Positions 11,901 through 26,900 of a DNA stretch of 64,000 nt are shown piece after piece. Position numbers and translations under genes: made by a program. The number at the start of each line of letters is the position of its first letter. Position 1 is the stretch's first letter. Source of the stretch: Anisus vortex (lineage: Eukaryota; Mollusca; Gastropoda; Planorbidae); contig OX421505.1 in assembly GCA_949126835.1 (NCBI GenBank), positions 2,537,587 to 2,601,586 on the forward strand. The letters are read 5' to 3'. The notes beneath the pieces were generated by a model. That model was not told where the DNA came from. It worked only from the letters and a program-made list of their open reading frames with translations, and searched no databases.

Positions 11901-14900
11901 TGGTTACTCACAACACACCGGGAGGGGGGTATGTCTAAAGAGTGATGAGACATGGGCACGGCCACACTATCCCCGCCCCCTTTTTAGTGTGGCTGAGTGT
12001 TTATTTTTGTATATAATGTTCTTGATCACTCATACGCAAGAATACCTGTGAATGATATTTCACACACACACTTAGTTGAAGACTTATTTAGCTGATTAAA
12101 AAAACAGGACTGTCACTTTTTCTAACTTTGCTGGAATTCCTAATTTTCAGTTTTTAATTATTTGCAATAAGACAACATATATCAATAAAATGTTACTTTA
12201 TTAAATGTTAATATTTTTAGGGGAAGGCCAATTACATCCCTGTAAAAATGGTACTTAGAAAGTTTATTTGAAATCTGTGTTTAATGCAATTGTATTTGTG
12301 CTTTTTGTGAAATTGCAACTATTGGTAGCAGATGGAGCACAATTTTGCCAGGACCTTTTTTTTTTAATGATGCTGTCAAATCTTGAGGACACTGACCATT
12401 CCTAACACCTGTGGGTAAAAAACAAGTGATGAGTAGTGAAACTGGCTGTGACACTCTTAACCCTTCCAGTCCCGGGCGTGTATTATTCCAGCAACCTAAT
12501 TCATTTCCTATGATGTATATTGTTGTAAAAATACAAAATTCCCTGAGTCTAAGGCACATATATATATTCCTCAACGAAGGGTGTCTTTTTAAAGCACACA
12601 AAAAAGGGACCATTCACCATAGTCTTGGGCAGAATATTTATTTGATAGCTAGTAAATAGTAGAATTTTATTTCGCTTTTTAAAATAAAATAAAATTGCAC
12701 TCTTTTTTTTTGTGAAATTGAAAGTGCGGTTCTAATGGCCGACAGTTTTTTACCTTCCGCTACAATGGATCTATGTTTCTTATGAATTATTGTTAGGAAT
12801 AAATCCAATTATTTTAAGAATTTGATTATTCTAATGATAAGTTAAGTTTCAATCAATTTATTCTCATTATTATCACTTTTTACCAACAAAAAATTAAAAA
12901 AAATAATGTTGGAATCCTATAGATGTTTCAGCCATTCTAAAATATTGTCTGGGCCGTAAGTAGTAATTAGTAAAATAATGGCCAGTACTGAAGGTATGCA
13001 TAACAGGAAAGTATGTAGATACAGGAAGGGTTAAACAATAACAGTCAAGCCTTGTTGTCTTATTGCCATACTCTTTGTTTTCCTTTCATAGCACATGTAT
13101 CCAGCGATGCCATTGTTGCTGAAAACCTGGAACGTCTGGGCAACATTGCCAAGAACAGGGACCATGAACAAGAGATAGGTGGGTTCAGCTCTTAGCTCAA
13201 GCCCTTATATATTTAAAATATATATTGGCCTTAAACTATTTTCTAAGCTAGGCTTTAATTTAAAATCTACTCAATTAGTCTACTCTATGTATGTCTGGCA
13301 ATGAACAAAAAAATTTTCTGTGTGTAAGTAAGGCAGTCTTATTTCAAACAGAGCCACAATTAAATCTATCATCTTTCTATAGTAAATACTTGAGCCTGTG
13401 CTGAAAGTCTTTAAAGACATTTTTAAAAACCCTTTTGTTACCATTACACTCTTACACTATTTTATAAGTAGTTAAATTGTGAAATAATATTTGTTCATTA
13501 GTTCTATCAAGTGGACATGAACATTTTTTATTGCTGAAAGTGTAATTAGAAAAACATGTCATTGATCTTTGAAATGTGTAAAACTATTTTCAGGCGAAGC
13601 CTTCATGAAGTTTTCTCATGTTACAAAAGATTTGTCTTCCATGATGAAGAATATGGTAAATATTAGTTTCTAAAATATGGTTTTGTAATGACTTCAGGTC
13701 AGCATGAACTGTCTCAGGCACTGATTGATGTCAGACTATTTCTATTCCCATGGGCCTCAAAGCCATTGATGGTGCTCCCATTAAAAGCACACCTGTGAGC
13801 TAACCCATGGGGAACAACAGCCACTGTTGTGTGTCATTGCACAGGCTAGAACCACAGAGACTCGGTGGGGAGGAAGAAATGTGCACAACAGTCTGTTTTG
13901 CCAAGCCTGGTGACCAGGTACACTGGCAATGCCTCCACGCTCATGATCCACGCTTCACCCTGGACACAAGAGCCTTATGCTCTTATGTTTTTTTAAGAGA
14001 AATTATAGAATGATGTTAAGACTTTTTTTTATTATTTGTTCTGTGCCTCTGTTCCCCCTATGTGATAGCTGCACATTTTGTTTGTTTGTGTGTGTGGGTG
14101 AAAGAGTTCTTGTTTTTAATACATTTGCCTCTGACCTTGTGAGGACAGATGGATGGATTGAACAACATGGTGCTGTTCCCGCTGGATTCTTTCATGAAGG
14201 GAGAGTTCAAAGGTGCTAAAGGAGACCTGAAGAAACCTTTTGACAAGGCCTGGAAAGACTACGAGACCAAGTTGTAAGTATTCTTTCAAGCAATAACTGG
14301 GTAATTAGGTCACTTAATCCCCGACACAGCAGACTAATTATTATTCTGCTAATTAGTACAAAAGATCGTCACAGGAGGGGGCCCTTAAGTCCACCGTAAG
14401 ACAACTGCTAAAATTGACAGCTATGCACTACATATTGCTTTAGAAAGGATTAAGTGTCTAGCTATTAAGTGACAAGGGGATGTGACTGTGAACTGGGAAA
14501 TTATTCTAATTACATTTAATATTATGCTGTTTAAGATAAAAAAACATAATTATATTGCTCATTTACTGCCCCCATGGGAGTTATACGAGTCCCGGTTAGT
14601 ATTAACTTAAGTAAATGTAGACAAATGATGACCAATATTGGTATGTCCACAGCGCTAAAACAGAGAAGGAAAAAAAGAAACAGGCTCAAGAGGCTGGCAT
14701 GGTGAGGGGAGAAATTTCAGGAGCTGAGGTTAGAAAGATTATCCTTTTTATATGTTTGCGCTGATTTAATTTTTTTTTTTAAACCAGTTTTCGGTTCTAT
14801 AACACCAATTTTTAACCGGATTCCGGTTCTCCCCCCTTCCCTTACTATAAAATTCCTTTAGAACTAAAAAATCGTGAGTAAATAAGATGGCTAGTGTTTG

Positions 14901-17900
14901 TAAAGCATTTAATGTTAAGGAATTATAATATATTGTGCAAATCAAACATAGATTGGTTTTAGAGTATTTCTTTGAGAAAAAAACAACTTATGGGACCCAA
15001 TATTTGAATGATTTTCAAATAAACTTCCAACAAAATCAAATACAGGATTTAAGTTTGAAAACCGGTTTATGGTTTTAAAACCTGGAATCCGGAATTCCAG
15101 TTTCCGTTAAACATCCCTAGTGGTGATTGGCAATGAGGGGTAACAGCTGTACAAATAGTGTAAGTTTCAACTTGTACTGTTTAATTTGTTGTAATCTTTA
15201 AAAAAAATGTTTTATTTTCAGTTGGCAGAGGAAATGGAAAAAGAAAGAAAAATCTTCCAGCTACAGATGTGTGAAGTGAGTTTAAGATTCTATTTTCAGG
15301 GTTCCCGCGGCCTCCTGAAATTTCAGGATGTCCTGAAATCCTCCTGAAATTGCAAAAAAGTGCAAAAACTCCTGAAAACCTCCTGAAATTTGAAAACATC
15401 TCCTGGAATGTCCTGAAAAATTGAGCTGACCCCTATTTTTTCCTTCTCCAACACGTGTCCCTATTTCAGCAGCCCCACCTCCCGCTTTGTTCGCTTTTAA
15501 TGCTTGCTACGCCAAGCCTATCCCTTTTCGCTTTGTGACAGTAAAGATGGTATACATACAGCTTTTCCTCCTCTTTCGCTCCCTCTCCCACAGTTTGTTG
15601 TCTGCTAGATTAGATAATGATAAGGACTAAGCTAGCGTTCACAGAGGCGGCAGGTTTCGGAAAATCGCACGCGCGAGTCGACCCGAGCGAACTCGTGCGA
15701 GGAATTTTTTTTTTTTGCTTTACAGTTGTTCATAGAGGGCGCGGGTCTCTCGAGGCGACAAATTTGCCGACCGGCGAGTGTAATTACCAGAACTAGTTAG
15801 GTGCCTATTTTCGCGATCAATGTTGAGAATGCCTGATTACGCTACACACTGCGCCTACTAGTCTACTTGGGGTCAGCGTACCGACATATTTTGCCAAATT
15901 GATTTATTTTGAAATATATTTATATCAAAATACACAGAAATAGGTCTTTTTATTATTTAAAAAGAAAACGATGACGTTTAAGACGCTATCTTATATCATA
16001 TTATGGTAAAAATTCCAGTAGGCCTATTTAGCTAGCCCTACTAGAGTTGTTCGCGATGTAGGCCTACGCCGATTGGCGCCGATATCATTATCAACTTTTT
16101 AAAGGTGTAAGCCCTACATGGTTTTACTAATTATTATATCGTATGGGTAGGCCTACAATGTTTTTTTTTTATCAATGTGGGAAATGTAGGCAGACGATTT
16201 TGGGTCTAGGCATAGGCCTAGCCGGTGTGGCCCTAGCCCTAGGTCTATCAGTTTATCAGTCTAAAGACTGGGCCTAATCTAGAAGTCTAGATCTAAGTCA
16301 TTTTATTCACCAATACATTGATGAAATGCACTCAATGCTAAATATATCTGACTAGAAATCATTACAAACAATGTTAATGGTAATTAGGTTAGGGCACTTG
16401 TATAGTGCGCCATCAAAACCGGCGCCGTTCTGTCTAGAAAGCATAGGCAGGCTTACTTCAAAAGACTTTTTTTTTGTGTCTACCCACTATAGTGTTAGCC
16501 TACTATAGGGATAGGAACGTGAGTATGGACAGTGACTTAGATGTAGAAACAGATACATTACTTTGCCTTATGACTAATGGCTGTATTGATCCGTTGTTTT
16601 AAATAAGTGATGCGCCGTGTTTGCCTTTTATGCATGATTGAAACCATTTTTTTTAAGGAAAGTTTCCAAATAAGGGTGAATATTTAGTAACTTTTATGTT
16701 TAAATGGTATGAACTTTTGAGAAGTTAAAAGGCTACATGCCCCCCCCCCCCCCCCCCAAAGTCAGGATGCAACTTATCCACAGGTGTTGTGTTTTTTTTT
16801 AATACGGTAGTTTAGGGAGATATTATATGCACCAGTTCAGAATCAGCTACTCCCTCCCCCCACTGTGGACTATTTCCCCCTTGCACTATTTGCCCAAGAC
16901 CACCGTAAGTATTTGCCCCTCCTTACCTAACTACACATGGCTGCTGTAATGTTTTATTTTTCTAGCAGGATTTTAATAGACTTAATGATCCTAATGATTG
17001 GAAAGTAATCAAATTGGATTATCTACATGTCCTTTACAATAGCAGTTTTTGTCTTGTCACAGTGATAGTTTTTTTTTAAAACTTGTAAATCTGTAAGCTT
17101 TCTATATACTTTTCAATGTAGGCCCTTATAAATATTTTCTCTATACTTGTTAATGTAACACTCTATACCTTACAGATGCCCCTATACAGGACACTATATT
17201 TCCATTCTCCCCCCCCCCCCCCCCCCGCCTTTTTTTTTTTCATAAACCAAATTTATTTTATTTGTACTTTTTAAATAAAAAATTATAAGATTTCAAAAGA
17301 CAGTTAAAGGACTCTATATAATGAACATAGCTTAATGGTACATATTTATCTTCCACATTGTAATGCCCTTAAAAATATTTTATTTACGTTTATTTGTATC
17401 CGAGTCATTGTTTAGTGATGTAGTGAATTCGGTTTTGCCGCGCCTCCTGATATTTTAGATTTTCTCCTGAAAAACTCCTGAAAACCTCCTGAAATTTTGA
17501 TTTGAGTTTGGTGCAGGAACCCTGTATTTTTCAACACTGCAATTTTTCCCCTCATGCTTTTCCCAGTTGTCATTGTTTAAAAGCTAGAAGTGCCATGTGT
17601 CAGAGGAGTTTCCCTGACGTCAGCTTTGCCATCTGGCGGGCTCCTCCTCAAAGGCTTAATTACTGGGTCACAAAATTTTAAACCGATATTTAATTTGACC
17701 AGAGACCTACTTTTTATTTTACAAATCAGTGCAATTCCTGTTTCTTATTTGTATAATTTGTACTGAGTGATAGCAGATATTTAATTTGACCAGAGACCCT
17801 ACTTTTTATTTTACAAATCAGTGCAATTCCTGTTTCTTATTTGTATAGTTTGTACTGAGTGATAGCAGATATTTAATTTGACCAGAGACCCTACTTTTTA

Positions 17901-20900
17901 TTTTACAAATCAGTGCAATTCCTGTTTCTTATTTGTATAGTTTGTACTGAGTGATAGCAGATATTTAATTTGACCAGAGACCTACTTTTTATTTTACAAA
18001 TCAGTGCAATTCCTGTTTCTTATTTGTATAGTTTGTACTGAGTGATAGCAGATATTTAATTTGACCAGAGACCTACTTTTTATTTTACAAATCAGTGCAA
18101 TTCCTGTTTCTTATTTGTATAGTTTGTACTGAGTGATAGCAGATATTTAATTTGACCAGAGACCTACTTTTTATTTTACAAATCAGTGCAATTCCTGTTT
18201 CTTATTTGTATAGTTTGTACTGAGTGATAGCAGATATTTAATTTGACCAGAGACCCTACTTTTTATTTTACAAATCAGTGCAATTCCTGTTTCTTCTTTG
18301 TATAATTTGTACTGAGTGATAGCAGATATTTAACAGAAGCACTTGCAATTTTCATTAGCTTTCATCCAGAATCTTCTCCCCCATCTGCCCTTCTCAAAAA
18401 ACGGTCTAATATGTAGCAGTAGATGAAGGTTAAGTACATAGAGGGCTTTGACTGTCTTTACAATCACACAGTAAACATGCAAGCCAACATTGGAACAGTC
18501 GATTTATTTTCCGTTAAAGTTCAAGGGTACCGTGATTGTAATTAAAGAACATTAAAATTTTGGTATTTTTGTAATCTAAATAATTCAAGAATGTTCATAG
18601 CGCCCACTAGGTCTTCAGCACCACACCTTTAAAGTCGCGATGGCGTCAGCGCCTCCCCCCTCCGATCTTCTCAGCGCCTCCGTTGAGAACCTATGTTTTA
18701 AGCGATGCCAATGTGGGTGGGTGGGCTTATATGTTTGAAATCGAAAAACAGATTCCATTGGAGAAAACTAGGTAGAGAACCAATGAACTAGAACATATAA
18801 ATGAAATAAATAAACTTTTTTGAAATTCTTTTTTTTTCCTAACTTTATTCTATGTCAACAATTTCAGTATCTGATCAAAGTTAATGAGATTCGAACCAAA
18901 AAGGGCTCAGATTTGTTACAGTCACTAGCAGAGTATTATCAAGTCCAGGCCAAGTAAGTCTCATCTAAAACCTTTTTTTAGCAGAAGTTTACTTTAGTTT
19001 TTCTCTCAACCTGATGTTATAACAGGTTGAAAAATCAATATGGTTAACTTCATGTGTTTTTGCACCTCTATGAGCAATTCGTTGTGGACAACACAGTGTC
19101 TGTGCAATTCTGGATAAAAGCCACACTATCAATGACTAGTTCACCTGCAGTCGACTATGAGTATCTGGATACAGGGCTCTCACACAACCAGGAAAACCAG
19201 GATTACACATGAATTTTAGAAGGAAAAAAAATCATTGTAGTGAAAACCAGGAAAATTTGGCATTTTAGCCAGGAGAAAGAGCCTGACAGCCATGCACGAG
19301 TTTGTAATTTTTTTTTATACATTAAAATGAAAGATACAGTACATAAGCTTTTAAACACAGGCAGGCTTTATTTTTAATGTTTTTTTCTGAGTTGTAGTTT
19401 AGTCAACATTCTGGCTTTTTTTTTTCTCTTAAGATTTTTACACAATTTTTTGAAGATGGTCCCAGGACAATGTTTTTTTCTGGGTTGTATTTTAGCCAAC
19501 ATTCTGGTTTTTCTTTGAAGAGCATGCAATCCTAATGTAATATTCTTTCTGGCAGTTTTTTCAAAGATGGTCTCAGGACAATCCAGCACTTTCACGACTT
19601 TGTTGAGGAGCTCCTGAAGCAGCTGCAGAAAATCCGACAGCGGCACGATGCTGAGAAGAGGCAACTGGTTGACCTGCGGGAGGCGCTGAAGAGCTCCATG
19701 TCTACATATAAGGAAGTAAGTTTGTTTTTTTTTCTTTCGTATGCATTGATGCCAGGGTTTTTTGTTGTTGTGGGTTTTCATTATACGACTGTGTTTCCAA
19801 ACTTTTAGTTTTTTTTCTAGCAATTCTAGCCATATCATTTCACATACAAAATTTTAACCTCAAGCTTTGGGGGAACCAGGTGATCTAGCAGATGTGCGTG
19901 GGATTGTATTTTCAAAATTCTTAGTTTCCAATCCCTGTACATACTCCATCATTTTTTATTTTAACCAGGCCTGGATGTGGTCTCCCTGATTCTACCCAGC
20001 TTTTTATTGGTACCTGGCATTAGTTTAGGGAAAGTAAAGGACGATGTGCTGGCCACACAATCCTCTTTTTTGTTGTACTCATGGAACCTGGTCAACTACT
20101 ACATTAACCCTAGGGACCTTGATGGTCAGAAAGGGATACTTACTTGAATATATTTAAAAAATGTTGAGTTTAGTGTAGTCTTAGTGTAATGTAAATTTTC
20201 TGTATTTTCTCTAAATGAACCAATTAATTCCAGACCAACCATGTTTATTTTCTGTATTTTCTCTAAATGAACCAATTAATTCCAGACCAACCATGTTTAT
20301 TTTCTGTATTTTCTCTAAATGAACCAATTAATTCCAGACCAACCATGTAAATTTTCTGTATGTTCGCTAAATGAACCAAATTATTCCAGACCAACCATGT
20401 TTATTTTCTGTATTTTCTCTAAATGACCCAATTAATTCCAGACCAACCATGTTTATTTTCTGTATTTTCTCTAAATGAACCAATTCATTCCAGACCAACC
20501 ATGTTTATTTTCTGTATTTTCTCTAAATGAACCAATTAATTCCAGACCAACCGTTTCTCAGGATCAGGATGGGTAGAGGAATTTTTCTTTAAAAAAAAAC
20601 TCTATTTATTTATTCAGTGTTGTTATGATGTTGTTGAGGCATTTTGTATCAAAGCTTTTAGGTTTGAAACCATTCAATTGTTTCTTTTACAAATTACATA
20701 TTTAATACAGCGCTGTTTATAACAGTCAGTCTTCCGAATGCGCTTTACATTGACCCAACGTTATTAAAATAAATGCAATGTTTTAAATCTTGTTTTAAAA
20801 ACGTCAATATTGTCCAATTGTTTAAATTTGTTTGGAATTTTTGTTCCTTCCAACCACGGGTGCTCTGACGCTGTGTGGAGGCGTGACGCAAATGTTTTCC

Positions 20901-23900
20901 TTAATACTGGTCACCTGGTGTGAAGTCAAGCATTTCGGTTAAATTGCTCTACAAAGAGATTGGATATGGGAAGGAATGGGCAAGGGATTTGAGTCAATGG
21001 TTGTACCTAAATTTGATACAAGTGTCTCTCATATGTTTCACTTTATTTCTTTGTTATTGTTGGCCTGTGAATAGAAAAAAAGTATGTTTTTATTTTAATT
21101 TTTTGTTTGCTTCATAACCTTGTGTGTTGATTTTGGCTTCTCTTGTGTGTAAAATGATTTTATGTTTCGGGGGCTTACTGTGGAGTTGGATCAATGTACT
21201 CATAATGTAATGTGGCTGAAACATTGTAAACAAACTACACATGTAATCTTCTCAACCCACATTTTACTTTTAGTAATTTGTTTCAAAGTCTGAATAGGAG
21301 TTGTCCTGACCTCAATTATGGAAAAAAACACATGGCCGGGCGCTATGCTGGCCACATACCCATTTGTAAACCTTGGCTCGCATTCCTTTGACTAAAAAAA
21401 GAAAGTCTGCGAAGGGTCATTTTTAAAAAACAATTTCCATTGTCATTCTGTTTTCTCAGCTTGTCGTTTTAGAACAATTAGGTATTAAAGCTTTCTTTTA
21501 ACACTTTAGTTATGTGCAATATTTGTGTTTTACGAATTTTTGGAATCTCCAACTGGAAATTCACATTTTCTTATTTAGTCACAATTTATTTCTGGCAGTA
21601 AACTTCACACCCACAGAGCATTGAATTATTCTAGTCACAGTTTATTTCTGGCAGTAAACTTCACACCCACAGAGCATTGAATTATCCTAGTCACAGTTTA
21701 TTTCTGGCAGTAAACTTCACACCCACACAGCATTGAATTATCCTAGTCACAGTTTATTTCTGGCAGTAAACTTCACACCCACAGAGCATTGAATTATCCT
21801 AGTCACAGTTTATTTCTGGCAGTAAACTTCACACCCACACAGCATTGAATTATCCTAGTCACAGTTTATTTCTGGCAGTAAACTTCACACCCACAGAGCA
21901 TTGAATTATCCTTTCAGCGTATATGACCTTTTTTTTTTATCAATCTTTGTTCTTTTCTTTTTTCAACCTGTGAACTTAGTTGTCAGCTAATGAAAAGCTA
22001 AGGGAAAAAAACACCTCTGATTCTCAGTTAATGGATAAAAGCTTTCCCTTACATCTTCGGGCATAGTTGAGGAAATGTGCGGCAGGTTGAAGAGATAACA
22101 TTTTTTTGGCCCTTTTCTAGTTCAGTGCTAGTCGCCCATCGGATGAGGGACTTTTTGGTCAGCTGGAATGTATGCCATTTGAAATAATATTAGCATGCGT
22201 ATTTGATGTTTCTTTATTTTTGAAAAGTGTTTTGTTGAAATGCAGGCTATACAATTATATTATTTTTTATGTTTCTTTCTGTTTGGTTTCATTTACTATT
22301 GAATGTTAATTTATTCATCATATATAAAGATGTAATTATACACACATAAAGCACTAATAGTACACATATACAGGTGTAATAATACGCAAATAAAGCTGTA
22401 ATAATACACATATAAAGCTGTAATAATACACATATACAGGTGTAATAATACACATATAAAGCTGTAATAATACACATATAAAGCTGTAATAATACACATA
22501 TAAAGCTGTAAATTATACACATATAAAGCTGTAATAATACACATATAAAGCTGTAATAATACACATATAAAGCTGTAAATTATACATAGGCACTAAGGCT
22601 TGTTGTGTTCAATATTTTACTTGTAACATGTCCTCTTGTGTTGCATCATCAGTTGTTAAATATACTTTGGAATGTGAGGAGATAGTGTTTAAAGTGTTAA
22701 CACTACTTAAAAATATGCTGAGATAGTGTTTAAAGTGTTAACACTACTTAAAAATATGCTGAGATAGTGTTTAAAGTGTTAACACTACTTAAAAATATGC
22801 TGAGATAGTGTTTAAAGTGTAAACACTACTTAAAAATATGCTGAGATAGTGTTTAAAGTGTTAACACTACTTAAAAATATGCTGAGATAGTGTTTAAAGT
22901 GTTAACACTACTTAAAAATATGCTGCTTTTAGACTTTAATACAAATGTTATATACCATTATAATTTTTTTTCTAGCAAGCCTGTAAGTAAATTCAGTCTT
23001 AAACAAACTGCCAATGCTTGGAACAATGGTACTTTGATCAGTGTATGTTTTTAGCCAGCAGTTCTCAGACTTACTTACGCCTACTACCCCTCTCACGGCA
23101 TAGGCAGCTAACAAGGGCTCTCCAGCCATCCCAGCCCTGTGCGAGTCTTTCAAATTCTTCCCAAGAGTGACCTGTTCTCTTGACCTGGGCATCCCAGTCA
23201 CGGTGCCAGCTGTTACGGGTTTGACCTCTTTTCCTTTTTCCTTGTGGGTTCCATGATAAGGACTGTGGTGGTTATTAAACTTAGCCCATACAAAATATGA
23301 AATATATTAGCAATACGTTTTTTTAACTGATAAAAGTCTTATATCATTGCTGATTACTGCTTAAACAGTGTGAAGTTTAAATAAGTAATGAGTAATGTTG
23401 GAACAAATCTAAGTGTTTTAGTTTTGCTCTGTTATTTTGCTGTTATTAATTTAATCTTATTTAGCTTGTCGTGCATGTATTTAGTCTTTGTGTGTTTCTT
23501 GATGTTTCTTTCCTGGCCTACTTGTGATACATTAATACCTTAGTTTTAAATACACTATTGAAATAATGAAACATTAGTTATTGTGACAGTATCGTAAAAG
23601 CTTTGTGTCAATTGTTGATGTTTCTTTGGTATCTAGTACATCTATATTTTGTGAAAACATGATAAGTTTAAGTTTAAATCCAAGCTGCTTTAGAAAGCAT
23701 ATGTGTTGGTGTGTAAATTATTACTAACAATGTTTTCATGCTAGCATTGTATTAAGTGTGGAAACAAATATCACAATAGTAATAAATTCTACAAACAAAC
23801 AAAAATTAATGACGATTTTGTCTCTTTATTAAAGACAAAAAATATTGATTTTCAATATTTAAAGGATCAACAAATGTGACTAATTTCACAAAAATCATCT

Positions 23901-26900
23901 GTGTAAAAATGACAGAAAAACTAACTTTAAAAATCTATCTAAAATAAAACTAACAACATGCAAGCATAAAGTTATGTAGAAATTCTCTTTGTTCAATTTC
24001 ACACAATGTCCAAAAAATACAATAATAACATTTTTTAAGATTTTGAGAAAATTAAATTAGAGTAAATACAACCTTTTTACCTTTATGATATTTATCATGT
24101 TCTTATAAATGTAAACTTATCTGGACTACATCTAAATGACTTTAATTTATATTATTTCTTTTAAAATATATTAGTCACATTATGAAAGTTTGATTATAAG
24201 CATTTCCAATGAATGTCCAGAATGAGGAGAAAAGAATTAATACAGGTTTATTCCGATATAACTCTTTTAATAAAAGCCAAAACACACATTGAAACCATTT
24301 AGTCTGAATTATTTTGTTATGTTGTTGCAAGTGTTCGTATTTTGAATTTTGGTATGTGAAGACTAAATAACTCGTAATAATAGTTTAATAAAGATAGCAA
24401 CCCTGTCAGTATTTGAGTGTAAATCATTCATGATTGAGTCATCAGCAAATAATGAAACCCTGACATTGTTTTTGTTGATTGTTGCAGCCACCACCTGTGA
24501 ACTCCTCACCTGCCGGCTACAACCTGCACCAGGCCAAGGGAGACAAGTCCCTGGGCTGTGAGAAGAAAGGCCACCTGCTGAAAAAGTCTGAAGGGAGAGT
24601 GAGGAAGATGTGGCTGAAGAGGAAATGTATCATCCGAGACGGACACATGGAGATTAGTCATCATGATGTAGGTGGCCATCTCTTAATGTAGTATTGATTT
24701 CATATACGAGACATAGGCTATGATCTGAGTCATAGTACAGTGTTTATATACATGCATATGTTTCTATCTCAAATACACTAAGATGTATGGCAAAGTACAC
24801 TAGCTTCCATGCGATCTGTAGGGTTTTCAAGTATCATTCTAATAGGATTTATTTCTATATTGTAATCATCCAGATGTTAAAGTACTCATTATTACCTTTT
24901 AAAGAAATCTTGTAATCTTTTACAAAGATATCACTGTAATTCCCTTAATAATATTTGATGTGTAAATTAGGGACTTTAAAATTTCCAACTTATGTTCTTA
25001 AACCATTGGCTCGAAATTTAATGAATAAGTGCTGATGTATATGACAATGAAATAGTCCATGTCAATATTGATTTGTTTTCACTTCTGTCTGGTACATATT
25101 ATTTTGTGCATCTGTTTGTATTTCAGGAAACTAAAGACCCAGTGAAACTTTGTTTACTGACATGTCAAGTGAAGGTAAGAGAACTGTCTCAGAAAAATGG
25201 GTCATGCAGAATGTTGAATAGATCATTCAGAACATTTAGAAATAGAATAATTAATCGAATGTAAAATAGGTCATCAGGTTGTAGAATATGTTATTTACTT
25301 AATGTGTAAATATTAGTTCTATTTGTACAACTAATTTTATTCATAGAAAATTTGTTGATAACCCAAGCGACACACAACAAAGCATTATGATTAGGATTCT
25401 CCGGGTCATGATTTACAAGAACCAGACCTTGCAGCTTCATCATTCGATGGATTAAGCTCGGAAGAAAACATGTTTTAATCTTAATACGTAATTCATCAGA
25501 GCTAATTGGATGTCCCATTGCGATCTTAGTTTTCTTCTGTAGAGCTTAATGTTCAGGGGCAGCGATCTCAGGCCAGAGCTTATCTATTGAACCATTACTA
25601 TTCGCGTGCCACCTGTTTTTAATCATCATGTGCATGTGTCACCATTTCCTGTCTTGAGTTCATGGAACAGAGGATTTTTGTAGCCTTGTTCAAAGCTTGA
25701 AATCTATAGTTTTGTTCAAGCTAGCACAGTCTCTATACAACATGGCAATGGATCTAGTTCATTAAATGGAGTTGATGCTGTGTCAATGTATGGTCTTGTG
25801 TGATTTTAAATCTAGAAGCAATTGACTCCTATATCTATATATATATACTCAATAATATTTTCTTTCTACAGCTTGTTCCTGATGATCCTGGGAAGAAATG
25901 TTTTGATGTTGTATCCTCTTCAGGTGAGTAAAAATTTAGAACATGATAAGGAAGCTTGAATTTGTTCAAACACTAAATTCTCCTAAAGATTTTGTTTTAT
26001 TTAAACTCTATCAGCTGACCAGTAAAGCCATTTCATTGCTTAGACTGTACTTGATGCCACTTAAGGAATCATAGCCCTTGCCATTTTTAGGGAATAGTTT
26101 CGTTTAGCTGATTGTTTTAATACAAATTATTTCCTGGTTTATGCCTATTAAACGATGGCATGCTCTGGCATTGGTCTGTCTCATGTGCCGGTTATAATTA
26201 GTCAGTTTGAGTTACTTTCTATTTTCATTAAGGTATTATTTGGATATTTTTTTACAAATTATTTAATGTATTGAATTTAAAAACACAACATTATGTGAAT
26301 ACAATTTGATATCCGTAGTAGCAATGATTGCGAATCTTTAGAGATTGTTGAATAAATATATTTTTTATTGTCTGTATTTGTTTGTTCAGATAACAGAACT
26401 TACCATTTCCAAGCTGATGACAGTAAAGACATGGAAGAGTGAGTTGGCAGCTTATTGTTTTAACTTATAGTTATATTTTATTGATGGATGTAACAATTCT
26501 AATGACATTTACAAATATAACATGACAGGACAAAAAAAAAAACAACATGAATTATATGTTTAATGGAAATATCCACAAATCAAATCAAAATAATCCATCA
26601 ACTAGCATTGCAGTTTTAGTTTAGTGAGTTCCTTTTTTAGGCATTCAATATTCAACCTTCATGCCATATTCTATCGGCCTTTTATGTCTAAGCCATTTTT
26701 TCAATAGCCATATCAATATTTTTTGTCTTGGTCTGATTTATGTGTGTACAATGTTTTCATTCTAAACTTGCATACAATTGTAGTCTGTCTGTTTCTCCCC
26801 CCTTTCCCCCTTTATAAGGTGGATCTCAGTCTTAAGCAATGCCAAAGAAGGAATTTTCATGAACTTCCTGAAGAACAACACCAACTCTCCCAGCCTGAAT

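Larger units (their letters stand above)
19716..24487 (+). other. Intron 9, tandem-array rich
   Basis: Contains a SINE relic, four tandem arrays and an RTE-like LINE fragment, listed separately. The remainder (notably 20570-21570 and 23290-24487) is AT-rich with nothing recognised. Confidence 0.7.

Noticed and set aside
19374..19838. 154-codon antisense frame over exon 9
   Set aside because: Shadow of the real BAR exon plus low-complexity intron; lysine-rich, no family.
22330..22586. CRISPR-like array
   Set aside because: Directly adjacent short tandem units without unique spacers in a eukaryotic intron; the same holds for all other arrays here.
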